Source: a virus. Taken from it: 23,702 nucleotides of DNA. Below, one piece after another: positions 13,525 through 20,484 of the stretch. The stretch is from IMG/VR virus record IMGVR_UViG_3300046010_000376, positions 1-23,702 of that record; one strand, written 5' to 3'. How positions within the stretch are numbered: position 1 is the first letter of the stretch; each line of letters begins with the position of its first letter. Both the position numbers and the translations under genes were made by a program. Under the pieces are notes generated by a model. The model worked only from the letters and a program-made list of their open reading frames with translations, did no database searches and was not told where the DNA came from.

Positions 13525-13687
13525 GCTTCACCCGATTATCTGTACCAGACCAAGTACCGCCACGACTTTTATATTCTTTCGCTGCCCACGCATTAGCGTA
13601 TGCACTTGGGTAAACCTTAAACTTCTTCTTGGCTTCAGCTTTTACGCGAGACCATAGAGCAGCGTTGTTCGGTTTAGATGCAGCCAT
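13517..13687 (-). CDS. 56-aa basic protein, YPSAYAN-KEYK-GG family
   Basis: 56 aa from ATG at 13687, with GGAA 8 nt upstream; the in-frame ATG at 13738 would add 17 hydrophobic residues overlapping the preceding gene and lacks an SD. Sequence: MAASKPNNAALWSRVKAEAK then KKFKVYPSAYANAWAAKEYK and SRGGTWSG. The 'VYPSAYAN.W..KEYK.RGG' pattern is a conserved small-protein motif seen in phages and some large DNA viruses; no biochemical function is established that I can cite. Basic and compact, probably a single helix pair. It lies between two other basic genes. Confidence 0.66.
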   Translation of the reverse strand: MAASKPNNAALWSRVKAEAKKKFKVYPSAYANAWAAKEYKSRGGTWSGTDNRVKRG

Positions 13688-13688
13688 A

Positions 13689-13943
13689 TCAGCAATTCCA
13701 AGCGCGAAGAGATTTATTAATCCGTGAGTTCGGATCATTGGCTGTCTTGGCGCTTGTCAGTTTTTTCTTCATACCTTTCATACGGGCACAAAAAGAATCA
13801 CGGCGTGGACCACCTTCAGGCTGCGGTGCTTTCAATCCGGGCTTACCCGGATTAGCAGCATTATAGGAAGCACGACCCTTGGCGTTCAAACCGCCTTTAG
13901 GATTCTTACCTTCCTTGCGCGTCCATGCGGGAGTCTTGGGCAT
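13689..13943 (-). CDS. 84-aa basic protein, GGLNAKGRASYN family
   Basis: 84 aa; ATG shares its A with the stop of the fibre gene (TAATG). The motif blocks are TPAWTRKEGKNPKGGLNAKG, RASYNAANPG, KAPQPEGGPRRDSFCARMKG and SAKTANDPNSRINKSLRAWN. This ordered set of blocks belongs to a widespread small phage family usually labelled a domain of unknown function; I do not commit to an accession. Cys52 and the final Cys84 are the only cysteines. Strongly basic with no membrane segment. Its place right after fibre genes and before further basic genes suggests a virion or assembly function, not shown. Confidence 0.7.
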   Translation of the reverse strand: MPKTPAWTRKEGKNPKGGLNAKGRASYNAANPGKPGLKAPQPEGGPRRDSFCARMKGMKKKLTSAKTANDPNSRINKSLRAWNC

Positions 13944-14920
13944 TATGCAATCCTTTCAACAACAATAATTGCAGACGGAATAGCTGGAATAGCTGGAGGG
14001 CCAGCGGCGGCAGCCGTATGGTCAATAGTTACAGCTACGTTTTCAGGTAGCCACATAATTTCTACATACTGAGAAGCAGTAACAACGACGTAAAACACTA
14101 TCTGAAAAAATGTTGTACCGCCATCTCCCGCCTTTGGTACTGTTACCTTTGTAGCAGACCGAGCCACATTCGAACCATTTAACATCAACCACACAGTAAC
14201 GTCGCGATCCGCTGCATCTGAGTTATAAAGCTGCAGATTTGGGGCTACCATATACGTACCTGCGTCAGTAAATGTGACTCGCGTCGGATCACCACTGCCA
14301 TTATTAGCGACCGATACGCCTGCACCAGTGACTTCATTAGTGCCAAATTTTACTGCCGTCGCTGCAGTCGTACTACCTGTCTGGTCAGTGATATCTGAAA
14401 ATGAACCGTATGCACGCCCACCTAAATCAGCAAAAGGTATCGTAGCCGAAGCTGTGAACGCAGACGTGCCATTACCTTTGACATACCCTGTAAGAGTCGA
14501 AGCGCCCGTGCCACCGTCGGCAACAGCTAGGTCAGTTATGCCAGTAATAGACCCACCGGTAATTGCGACGGATGAAGCAGCTTGAGTGGCCATCGTGCCG
14601 AGGCCAAGATTTGTGCGTGCATCTGCTGCAGTCGAAGCACCTGTCCCACCGTCAGAAACAGCTAAGTCAGCAGTAAGCCCAGATATCTGACTGCTCGATA
14701 TGCTCGCTCCAGTCACCACAAATGAGCCTGCTAACGGGGTAATTCCGCTAGACGATAAGCGTACATTACCGACTGATAATGACGTAGTGCCTAAATTAAG
14801 CACCGTAGCTACGCCAGAGCCGCTATATACCACCTTCTCAGTGGTAGTCGGTCCCCCATCGACGTGCAGAAGCTGCGGGTACGTGTCTTTAATCTTGGTG
14901 CTAGTCAAACTTGTAGGCAT
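13943..14920 (-). CDS. Tail fibre with GGTGAST repeats and C-terminal beta domain
   Basis: 325 aa, ATG with AGAGG 6 nt upstream. Residues 1-80 are beta-rich (DTYPQLLHVDGG, VYSGSGVATVLNLGTTSLSV). Two copies of DLAV-x-DGGTGAST lie at 85-97 and 130-142, 45 residues apart, with ADARTNLGLGTMATQ after the first: the standard phage tail-fibre repeat. After residue about 170 comes a jelly-roll-like domain (GTYMVAPNLQLYN, DVTVWLMLNGSNVARSATKV, FFQIVFYVVVTASQYVEIMW), resembling C1q/TNF-like carbohydrate-binding ends. The end is Ala/Pro-rich (AAAGPPAIPAIPSAIIVV). Likely a trimeric receptor-binding fibre following the tailspike gene. No collagen-like or chaperone region is seen. Confidence 0.82.
   Translation of the reverse strand: MPTSLTSTKIKDTYPQLLHVDGGPTTTEKVVYSGSGVATVLNLGTTSLSVGNVRLSSSGITPLAGSFVVTGASISSSQISGLTADLAVSDGGTGASTAADARTNLGLGTMATQAASSVAITGGSITGITDLAVADGGTGASTLTGYVKGNGTSAFTASATIPFADLGGRAYGSFSDITDQTGSTTAATAVKFGTNEVTGAGVSVANNGSGDPTRVTFTDAGTYMVAPNLQLYNSDAADRDVTVWLMLNGSNVARSATKVTVPKAGDGGTTFFQIVFYVVVTASQYVEIMWLPENVAVTIDHTAAAAGPPAIPAIPSAIIVVERIA
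14496..14535. repeat. Direct repeat copy 1 (fibre GGTGAST unit)
   Basis: A 40-base segment matching 14631-14670 with about 6 mismatches, on a 135-base (45-codon) spacing. On the minus strand it encodes DLAVADGGTGAST, the second repeat of the fibre. Most mismatches look synonymous, so selection for the peptide as well as recent copying may explain it. Confidence 0.8.
14631..14670. repeat. Direct repeat copy 2 (fibre GGTGAST unit)
   Basis: Partner of 14496-14535. On the minus strand it encodes DLAVSDGGTGAST, the first repeat of the fibre (residues 85-97). Such repeats are known recombination points for swapping fibre ends among phages. Confidence 0.8.
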
Positions 14921-14940
14921 ACTAAACCTCTAGGAAGTTA

Positions 14941-14957
14941 GTTGTCTATTAGACAAC
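14941..14957. other. 8-bp inverted repeat over the tailspike stop codon
   Basis: GTTGTCTA-T-TAGACAAC is a perfect 8-bp inverted repeat with one central base, containing the TAA stop of the tailspike gene at 14949. In RNA the loop would have to open to 3 or more bases, leaving about 7 AU-rich pairs. No U-run follows, so it is a weak candidate for a structure between the spike and fibre genes rather than a terminator. Confidence 0.4.
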
Positions 14958-17159
14958 ACCTTCTACGATAACCCAGTTCGTGCCATTACTGCGCAGCCTA
15001 GCCCAACGGCCAGCGGTGTTGCTTACAATAGCTGTACCTGCAGCGCCGCCAGCAAGGGGGATAACATTGGAAGATGCCGACGCAACTGCCTGCGCCTGTA
15101 TGGTCTTAACTAGAAGTTCGCGCCCATCTGCAGTAGACGCTGCCGGAAGAGTGAGCGTTACTGTGCCAGCGGCTCGATTTGCAATGATGCTATAATCGTC
15201 TTCTGCTATAGTTCTACCAGTGTCCGTCACGGTTACAATGCTGGCGCTGCGGTAATCAAACGCATACTTAGATACGCCAGCACCAAAATCATATCTCTGT
15301 GTGATGGTTGAATCGAACACAGTACCCGTTTCGGTACCGTTTTCGGCGTACTGGATGTAGTACCCAAGAGTGCCTACACCAGAATACCGTTCGAGTACTG
15401 CGCCCGTAACCGACCAGTTAGTGATAAGATTACCAGAGGTACCAGCAATATCTATTACGCCTGTGGATGAAGCACTAGCAGCATAATCTCCGAGACGATG
15501 TACGCCACCGGTAATACTCACGTTGTCAATAGACGAAGCGGCTGCGTATATAAATATGGCTCGATTACCCATGCCGTCCAAGCAAACAGCATTACTTATA
15601 CAAATATTATTAATAGCTGATGCGTTTGCTTGAACCCAGACATTCGCCAACCCAGACTTCGTTTGCTGATTGCTGACACTTACCCCAGAGACCGGAGCAA
15701 AAGTATATCCAGCGTCAGCCGTACCCGTCGTTGTGGTGACAGCTAGTCCGTAACCTACAGGTGCCGCAGTGGTCTTATATATTACGGTATTATCAGAAAA
15801 CACTCCCGATATCGGGTCAGTTAATGTAGTGTATGTAGCAGGTTCCCACGTAATGCCATGGCGAAACGGATTGTGGATACGATTGCCAATTACGGTAGGG
15901 GCCGTAGCATTGACATATATTCCGTCGCCATTACCATAATCGAGTGTGCTGAAGAACACCGTATTATTTATAATAGATACTTCATGCGCCGCAGTATGCG
16001 CGTCAATAGCTAAATCTTGCGTTCCATACGCGTAGCTATTTACTATAGCAGTATGCCTAGTGATGCCGCTAGTGCCGCCTATAGCCATAATGCTGCGCAT
16101 ATTGCTGCCAGTGTACGAATCTATCACCACATTATAACACGCATCGGCTATGGCCACTCCGTAATCTAGCCCAGTATATATGCCGGTCCTATTGCTAGAA
16201 CATCCATAGACTCCGACATTTGCACTACGCGTAAACACAAAATGCGCATAGTCAAACGACGTAGTATCAACATTACGCAACTGAATGTCAGCGCAACGCC
16301 CAAAGTAAAATGCACCCTGATCCCCAGTAGTCGGACCAGTCGCACTCACGTCAATAAGGTTGACGTTCTTTACTATAGAAATAGGGGTTATCGTCGCACT
16401 TTTTGCGGTCGTATAATCTAGTAGTGTCATATTGTAAAACGATACAACATTGCCGACTACAGACTTAATATGCAACAACTCTCCGAAAGTCGTACCATCA
16501 GCGGCCCACTTTTCAGTAGACCCAACATAACACCAACTATCTGGTGTGAAAGCCGCACCATTAGGGACAGTCATCTGTGAGACACCGGCAGAATAGTTAC
16601 TTGCCAATGTCTGTGGCGTACCGTCCGAGCCGACCCATTTAATTACGTATTTGCGCCCGGAAGATAAGCCGGTAGCAGAGAATGTCGCATTGCGGATAGT
16701 CTGGTTAGCAACACCGACCATTTCTGATGAGATCACATAGGTCTTACCAGAGCCATCAATTACCTTAGCGCCGGAATTGATAGCATTCTGCCATGCCGTT
16801 GTATCGTCCGCGACGCCGTCGCCAACTGCGCCAAAATCTATGGGGGATACGGTGTCTCGCAATTTGGCTTGCACAGTGCGCGCTGAAGCGCCGGTTCCAG
16901 ATTGTAAAAATCCGACTAGAGACGATCCGCTGCTGGCCGATAATTGGCTATCAATCTCCGCGATTGCGGTAGGCACAGTCGAAGCGCTGATATTCCCACT
17001 TGGTGTATAGGGGAGTTCGCTAACGATACCCTTAGCTAATTCAGATCGCACAATGCGCTTAGTGGTATCAACGCTAGTATCAAATATGACAATGCTATCG
17101 TCACTAGCTGAACCCGCGCCTGTTAGTGCGTCAAGCTGAGGTATCCGTTTATTAGTCAT
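14949..17159 (-). CDS. Tailspike with pectate-lyase-type beta-helix
   Basis: 736 aa from ATG at 17159, 6 nt after GGGAG; the GTG one codon up (17162) is too near the SD. Residues 1-45 (MTNKRIPQLDALTGAGSASD, then SIVIFDTSV) are the usual virion-anchoring head of phage spikes and fibres. SPIDFGAVGDGVADDTTAWQ at 105-124 is the signature opening a right-handed parallel beta-helix of the pectate lyase 3 type. Residues about 150-600 are rich in short N/T/V turns fitting stacked coils. A C-terminal beta module spans about 656-736 (NRAAGTVTLTLPAAS). Such spikes bind and often cut capsule or O-antigen. The catalytic residues cannot be read from sequence, so depolymerase activity is likely but unproven. 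Confidence 0.86.
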   Translation of the reverse strand: MTNKRIPQLDALTGAGSASDDSIVIFDTSVDTTKRIVRSELAKGIVSELPYTPSGNISASTVPTAIAEIDSQLSASSGSSLVGFLQSGTGASARTVQAKLRDTVSPIDFGAVGDGVADDTTAWQNAINSGAKVIDGSGKTYVISSEMVGVANQTIRNATFSATGLSSGRKYVIKWVGSDGTPQTLASNYSAGVSQMTVPNGAAFTPDSWCYVGSTEKWAADGTTFGELLHIKSVVGNVVSFYNMTLLDYTTAKSATITPISIVKNVNLIDVSATGPTTGDQGAFYFGRCADIQLRNVDTTSFDYAHFVFTRSANVGVYGCSSNRTGIYTGLDYGVAIADACYNVVIDSYTGSNMRSIMAIGGTSGITRHTAIVNSYAYGTQDLAIDAHTAAHEVSIINNTVFFSTLDYGNGDGIYVNATAPTVIGNRIHNPFRHGITWEPATYTTLTDPISGVFSDNTVIYKTTAAPVGYGLAVTTTTGTADAGYTFAPVSGVSVSNQQTKSGLANVWVQANASAINNICISNAVCLDGMGNRAIFIYAAASSIDNVSITGGVHRLGDYAASASSTGVIDIAGTSGNLITNWSVTGAVLERYSGVGTLGYYIQYAENGTETGTVFDSTITQRYDFGAGVSKYAFDYRSASIVTVTDTGRTIAEDDYSIIANRAAGTVTLTLPAASTADGRELLVKTIQAQAVASASSNVIPLAGGAAGTAIVSNTAGRWARLRSNGTNWVIVEGVV

Positions 17160-17179
17160 CACTAACTCCCGAAGAGAAA

Positions 17180-17201
17180 GAAAGGGGCCATAGCCCCTCC
17201 C
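17180..17201 (-). terminator. Hairpin with pyrimidine tract between virion protein and tailspike genes
   Basis: On the minus strand AGGGGC-TATG-GCCCCT (17198 to 17183) forms six perfect pairs, extendable by two G-U and one G-C pair. It is followed by TTTCTTTCTCTTC, a pyrimidine tract rather than a pure U-run. It lies in the 44-base gap between the 184-aa gene and the tailspike gene. A partial terminator reducing spike expression, or an mRNA 3'-end stabiliser for the head genes, are both possible. Confidence 0.6.
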
Positions 17202-17203
17202 TA

Positions 17204-17758
17204 TTAGCTAACAGCAGCGCTGAACGGGGTCGCCTCAGTACCATTACCGACCGTTGTACCGACAACAGAAAATTTGCCGGACGCAATATCGACAATAGTG
17301 ATGAGACCGCCAATCAGGCCGCCAGTAGTTCCGCCATTGAGCGTGATCGTATCGCTCGCCGCGACCGTACCAAACGTAGCCGTCGAACCATCAGCCTGAT
17401 CCGTAACAGTCAAAGCACCGGCCATAACATCGGTCGCGTTAGCAACCTGAATCTTATCGCTATTGCTCGTAACCGTCGTACCAACGCTGAAGCGGTAAAC
17501 CGCGCCAGAGCCGGTCGCAGCCGGAAGAGTAGCCGTCACGCCAGCAGCGCGATTAAGCACAACGATTTTACCGTCATGCGAAGCCGCCGTAACTGCAAGC
17601 GTAGCGCCTGTAGCCGACACCAGACGGGCAGACGAATCCGCCACTGCATTGATTTCCGCAGCAGTGGCAGTAATGGCCGTACCACCGAGGTACAGCGTAT
17701 CGGCTTCAACATTGACGCCCTTTAGCCGGGAGTATGTGATGCCTTCATAAGCAGCCAT
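17204..17758 (-). CDS. Beta-rich virion protein, decoration- or fibre-like
   Basis: 184 aa, ATG with a strong SD (AGGAGGT, 4 nt spacing). The N-terminus MAAYEGITYSRLKGVNVEAD is followed by LYLGGTAITATAAEINAVAD, a repeat type common in phage head and fibre proteins. Residues 69-81 are NRAAGVTATLPAA, also found in the C-terminal module of the adjoining tailspike. The rest is Thr/Ala/Gly-rich beta (GALTVTDQADGSTATFGTVA). No Cys, few charged residues. Position two genes after the coat suggests an abundant head-surface protein, and the strong SD agrees. Decoration is inferred. Confidence 0.66.
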   Translation of the reverse strand: MAAYEGITYSRLKGVNVEADTLYLGGTAITATAAEINAVADSSARLVSATGATLAVTAASHDGKIVVLNRAAGVTATLPAATGSGAVYRFSVGTTVTSNSDKIQVANATDVMAGALTVTDQADGSTATFGTVAASDTITLNGGTTGGLIGGLITIVDIASGKFSVVGTTVGNGTEATPFSAAVS

Positions 17759-17777
17759 TGTTACCTCCTATGCGAAG

Positions 17778-17797
17778 GTAGGGGCCGAAGCCCCTAC
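17778..17797 (-). other. Strong cUUCGg hairpin between two virion genes
   Basis: Perfect 8-bp stem GTAGGGGC / GCCCCTAC with loop TTCG when read on the minus strand. In RNA this is the exceptionally stable C(UUCG)G tetraloop. No U-run follows (CTTCGCATAGGAGG), so simple intrinsic termination is doubtful; it is placed only a few bases before the SD of the 184-aa gene. Stabilising the upstream head-gene mRNA or causing partial attenuation are plausible roles. Confidence 0.75.
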
Positions 17798-17799
17798 AA

Positions 17800-18270
17800 T
17801 CAGTTCGGGTTAAGGACAACCGCGAAGCAGCGGAGGACGCAGTCCGTCGGCGCAGCCGTATTAATCAGCAGGTCGATGGTATCGTTTGACGTACCGATAA
17901 TAACCGGATTCGCCAAACCATTACCAGCAGCCCATGACCAAGCGAGTGCGTTCGACGCAATATCGTTACCAAAAACATTGGCCGCAGCAGGCGAAGCGCC
18001 CGTGAAACCAAAGTCAAAGGTAGCCGTCGTGTTCGTCGATTCGACCGTCGTGACTTCAAACCCAGCATGGAGGACAACAGCGTTGGCCGGAAGCTGGATG
18101 ACCTGAAGCGTATCCGTCGCAGCAAGCGCCGTAACGCCAGCCGCAGAGCGCGCCGCAACGATCTTGGCAAAGTCAAGAACGACTTCGACGTAGGAAATGC
18201 GGTTGCCGCCGTAAGCAGGAAATTCCGCAGTACCTTTATTGAACCCGTAGGAGTCCGTATAAGCAGTCAT
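17800..18270 (-). CDS. Capsid-associated virion protein (probable decoration protein)
   Basis: 156 aa, ATG with a near-perfect SD (AAGGAGGA, 6 nt spacing). Beta-rich throughout: MTAYTDSYGFNKGTAEFPAY, then ISYVEVVLDFAKIVAARSAA, LQVIQLPANAVVLHAGFEVT and ATFDFGFTGA, ending VLRCFAVVLNPN. It lies 12 nt after the coat gene, the usual place for head decoration or head-stabilising proteins, and the strong SD fits a high-copy product. I recognise the type from other environmental phages but not a named family. A role as a minor head or tail protein cannot be excluded. Confidence 0.68.
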   Translation of the reverse strand: MTAYTDSYGFNKGTAEFPAYGGNRISYVEVVLDFAKIVAARSAAGVTALAATDTLQVIQLPANAVVLHAGFEVTTVESTNTTATFDFGFTGASPAAANVFGNDIASNALAWSWAAGNGLANPVIIGTSNDTIDLLINTAAPTDCVLRCFAVVLNPN

Positions 18271-18282
18271 TTATCTTCCTCC

Positions 18283-19209
18283 TTACGAGAACTGAACAAC
18301 GGCGGTCGAAAGCGCTTCCGGCTTGACCACTTTATAGCCGTAGACCTGCAGGCCACGGATGATGTCACCAAACGTCGTCTCCGAGCGAATGGTCTCCATC
18401 TCGGTCATCTGTGACGCAAAGGTGAAGCCCATCTTATGACCAGCGATGATGTTGGTCTTACCGCTGCTGAGCTTCAGATTGTGCGACACGTAGAGCGTGA
18501 AGCGATCAATCATGCCAAGGCGACCGTTGCGAATCGGAGAAGTCGAATCGCCCGTGAGCGAAGCATCCTTCAGTTCCGACTTCTTAATCAAACCAGCCAT
18601 ACGGGCGGGGATGACCAGATAACGATCCTGCTCAGGAACATTGGCCTCGTCGAGGACGGTGCCGAGGTCAACGACAAGGTCGATCACCGAGGTGGTGCCG
18701 CCAGAGCCGTCTTTCGTAACCGTCAGCGGCGAACCGGTCGTGCCGAGGTTGAACGCAGCCGACTTAGCACCGGCAGTCGCGCCCTGATTGTCGGCGGAGA
18801 TATCCGTCAGCATATCAGTCAGAACACGCTGGTCGATCTTGATCTTCATCTGCTCGGAAGCATCTTTAGACCACATATCCATCAGCTTAACGTCAGCCTG
18901 AACGCGGTCAATATCGTCTTCAACGCAGGCGAAGTACTCGCCCTTGTCGATGAGAAGCTGGACCTTCGGCTTGTCGGGGTTCTCAACCACGAGGCTCTGA
19001 CCCTTGACGTAATCGCGGATCGTGATGTTCGGGATCGTACGGATATTAACCGTATCGCCCTGACCCTTGATTTCGCCTTCGTAGTCAGTATTGGCGATGG
19101 CCGCAAGGACCGTCGCATCGTAGAAATTTTCGATCAGTTTACCCGACCAAATCTCGGGGATGAAGTTCCCCGAATAATTCGGACGGCCCGGAGAGACAGG
19201 ATAAGACAT
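18283..19209 (-). CDS. Major capsid protein, HK97-fold
   Basis: 308 aa, ATG with GGAG 7 nt upstream. N-terminus MSYPVSPGRPNYSGNFIPEI is followed by WSGKLIENFYDATVLAAIAN and GQGDTVNIRTIPNITIRDYV: the N-arm, spine helix and E-loop pattern of HK97-fold coat proteins. RVLTDMLTDISADNQGATAG and RYLVIPARMAGLIKKSELKD belong to the P- and A-domains. Shorter than T7 gp10A (345) and P22 coat (430), with no extra insertion domain seen. It lies right after the scaffold gene, as expected for procapsid assembly. Confidence 0.92.
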   Translation of the reverse strand: MSYPVSPGRPNYSGNFIPEIWSGKLIENFYDATVLAAIANTDYEGEIKGQGDTVNIRTIPNITIRDYVKGQSLVVENPDKPKVQLLIDKGEYFACVEDDIDRVQADVKLMDMWSKDASEQMKIKIDQRVLTDMLTDISADNQGATAGAKSAAFNLGTTGSPLTVTKDGSGGTTSVIDLVVDLGTVLDEANVPEQDRYLVIPARMAGLIKKSELKDASLTGDSTSPIRNGRLGMIDRFTLYVSHNLKLSSGKTNIIAGHKMGFTFASQMTEMETIRSETTFGDIIRGLQVYGYKVVKPEALSTAVVQFS

Positions 19210-19221
19210 TATTTAACTCCA

Positions 19222-20220
19222 TTAGCCATTGGCGACAATGCGATTCTCGCGCTGTGCAGCGAAGATATCGCGTTCGATTCGGTCGCGTTCGGCTTCCTTC
19301 CCCCGATAAACACCTTTGCGTACATCATCGAAGAACTTTTGGATATCCTTCGGTGAATACATTTTAGACTGCTCTATAGTCGGTGCGCCGCTACTGCGGC
19401 CCCTACCGGGAGCAACCTGTTTATCAAGCTGGGACGCCACTGCGTTCCGAGTTGGTTGAGCAACAGATTGGCCATTGATTCCCTGCCAAGTGGAAAAGAA
19501 ACTCACAACTCTGTTTACATCCATGTTTCGCTGGGCGTCTTCGAGGTAGGTCTGACGAGATAAACCGGTCAGTGGGTCTACTTCCATAAGCCAATCAAGA
19601 AACTTGGAGTCAGCGTTAATCTCTTTCCAATCAGGGACTCTCATAGAAAGGTCTGACCAGAAAGCCTGTTCCGCTGATACAGCTTGCTTATGGGCGACTT
19701 GTTCGACCTTCGGCAACACACTGGTCTGCATCTGCTTAAGCATCTGCTCCAGTTCAGCGATCTTCCGATCTGCTGCAGCGCGTTCTTCTTTGGCTACGCG
19801 CCGCATAACCTCAAGAGAATCGCCGTATTCCTCAACGTCTTTATCAGTCACCAGCTTGTCTACAATATCCGCCGTCTGAGCGGGTGCCGTAGAAAGCGAC
19901 GAAAGCAACTGTTCCAGTTGCGTGAGTCTACCGTTCAACTGCTGATTCTCAGCCCGAAGCCGGGATGTATCAGCGTTGTACATACCCTGAAGCGTTTTAT
20001 ATCGACGCTCAAAGGTCTCTTCTTCCTTAGTGTCCGTATTCCTTTGCTCGTTAGGGACGGACTCAGGTGCAGGCTCTATAACACTGTCGGCTCGCGCAGC
20101 TACTTCGATAGCTTGACCCGTATCTTCCTGTTTTTCAACGGTTTCAACGTCGGTCTGTGCATTCTCGTAGTGCTTTGCAATAGCCTCAGACTGTTTACGA
20201 ATCTGCTCAGGTACAGCCAT
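19222..20220 (-). CDS. Scaffolding protein
   Basis: 332 aa, ATG with AGGAG 7 nt upstream. Highly charged and helical: a Glu/Ala-rich N-terminal part, a coiled coil at about 72-112 (RRYKTLQGMYNADTSRLRAE then NQQLNGRLTQLEQLLSSL), another helix at about 140-165 (ERAAADRKIAELEQMLKQMQ), and a basic-rich C-terminus (SPKDIQKFFDDVRKGVYRG, then AERDRIERDIFAAQREN) such as scaffolds use to bind coat. Size matches T7 gp9 (307 aa) and P22 gp8 (303 aa). It lies between the portal-associated gene and the coat gene. No protease domain is seen. Confidence 0.86.
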   Translation of the reverse strand: MAVPEQIRKQSEAIAKHYENAQTDVETVEKQEDTGQAIEVAARADSVIEPAPESVPNEQRNTDTKEEETFERRYKTLQGMYNADTSRLRAENQQLNGRLTQLEQLLSSLSTAPAQTADIVDKLVTDKDVEEYGDSLEVMRRVAKEERAAADRKIAELEQMLKQMQTSVLPKVEQVAHKQAVSAEQAFWSDLSMRVPDWKEINADSKFLDWLMEVDPLTGLSRQTYLEDAQRNMDVNRVVSFFSTWQGINGQSVAQPTRNAVASQLDKQVAPGRGRSSGAPTIEQSKMYSPKDIQKFFDDVRKGVYRGKEAERDRIERDIFAAQRENRIVANG

Positions 20221-20255
20221 TAGAACGCTCCTCTCGGTGTGCGCGGCATCACCAG

Positions 20256-20483
20256 CTACTTCTTCCGAAGTTCTGCTGATAATTCAGGGGCATCATGCAC
20301 AAGTTTATATATCTCTGTCAACACCTGACAGCGACCCTGAGCGAGCATGACATTCGCTCCGGCCACATATGGGAGTTGGTCCAGTTCCCGCTTCCTCCAC
20401 TCTTCTAGCCATTCGACTAGATGCGGATTATGGCGGGACAGGCTTGCCCACATCTGGATAATCTCAGGTGGCGGACGAACCAT
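20256..20483 (-). CDS. 75-aa helical protein coupled to portal gene
   Basis: 75 aa; ATG one base after the portal stop, with AAGG about 8 nt upstream. Reads MVRPPPEIIQMWASLSRHNP, then HLVEWLEEWRKRELDQLPYV and ANVMLAQGRCQVLTEIYKLV, ending with LSAELRKK. Two amphipathic helices with a 'LVEWLEEWRKRELDQLP' core that I know from small genes found next to portal genes in many environmental podoviruses. Function unknown; a small portal- or scaffold-associated assembly factor is the simplest guess. Confidence 0.7.
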   Translation of the reverse strand: MVRPPPEIIQMWASLSRHNPHLVEWLEEWRKRELDQLPYVAGANVMLAQGRCQVLTEIYKLVHDAPELSAELRKK

Positions 20484-20484
20484 C

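Noticed and set aside
13517-13738. Longer 73-aa start with a hydrophobic N-terminus resembling a signal peptide
   Set aside because: The extension is the preceding gene read in another frame; the ATG at 13687 has an SD and matches the family length.
17865-18176. Arg/Leu-rich 103-codon minus-strand frame within the 156-aa gene
   Set aside because: Composition typical of a shifted frame in a Ala/Gly/Thr-rich gene, and no start context.
18436-19356. 306-codon open frame on the plus strand over coat and scaffold genes
   Set aside because: It is antisense to two confident genes, contains an internal stretch mirroring their codon bias, and its protein is low-information. Every other gene is on the minus strand.
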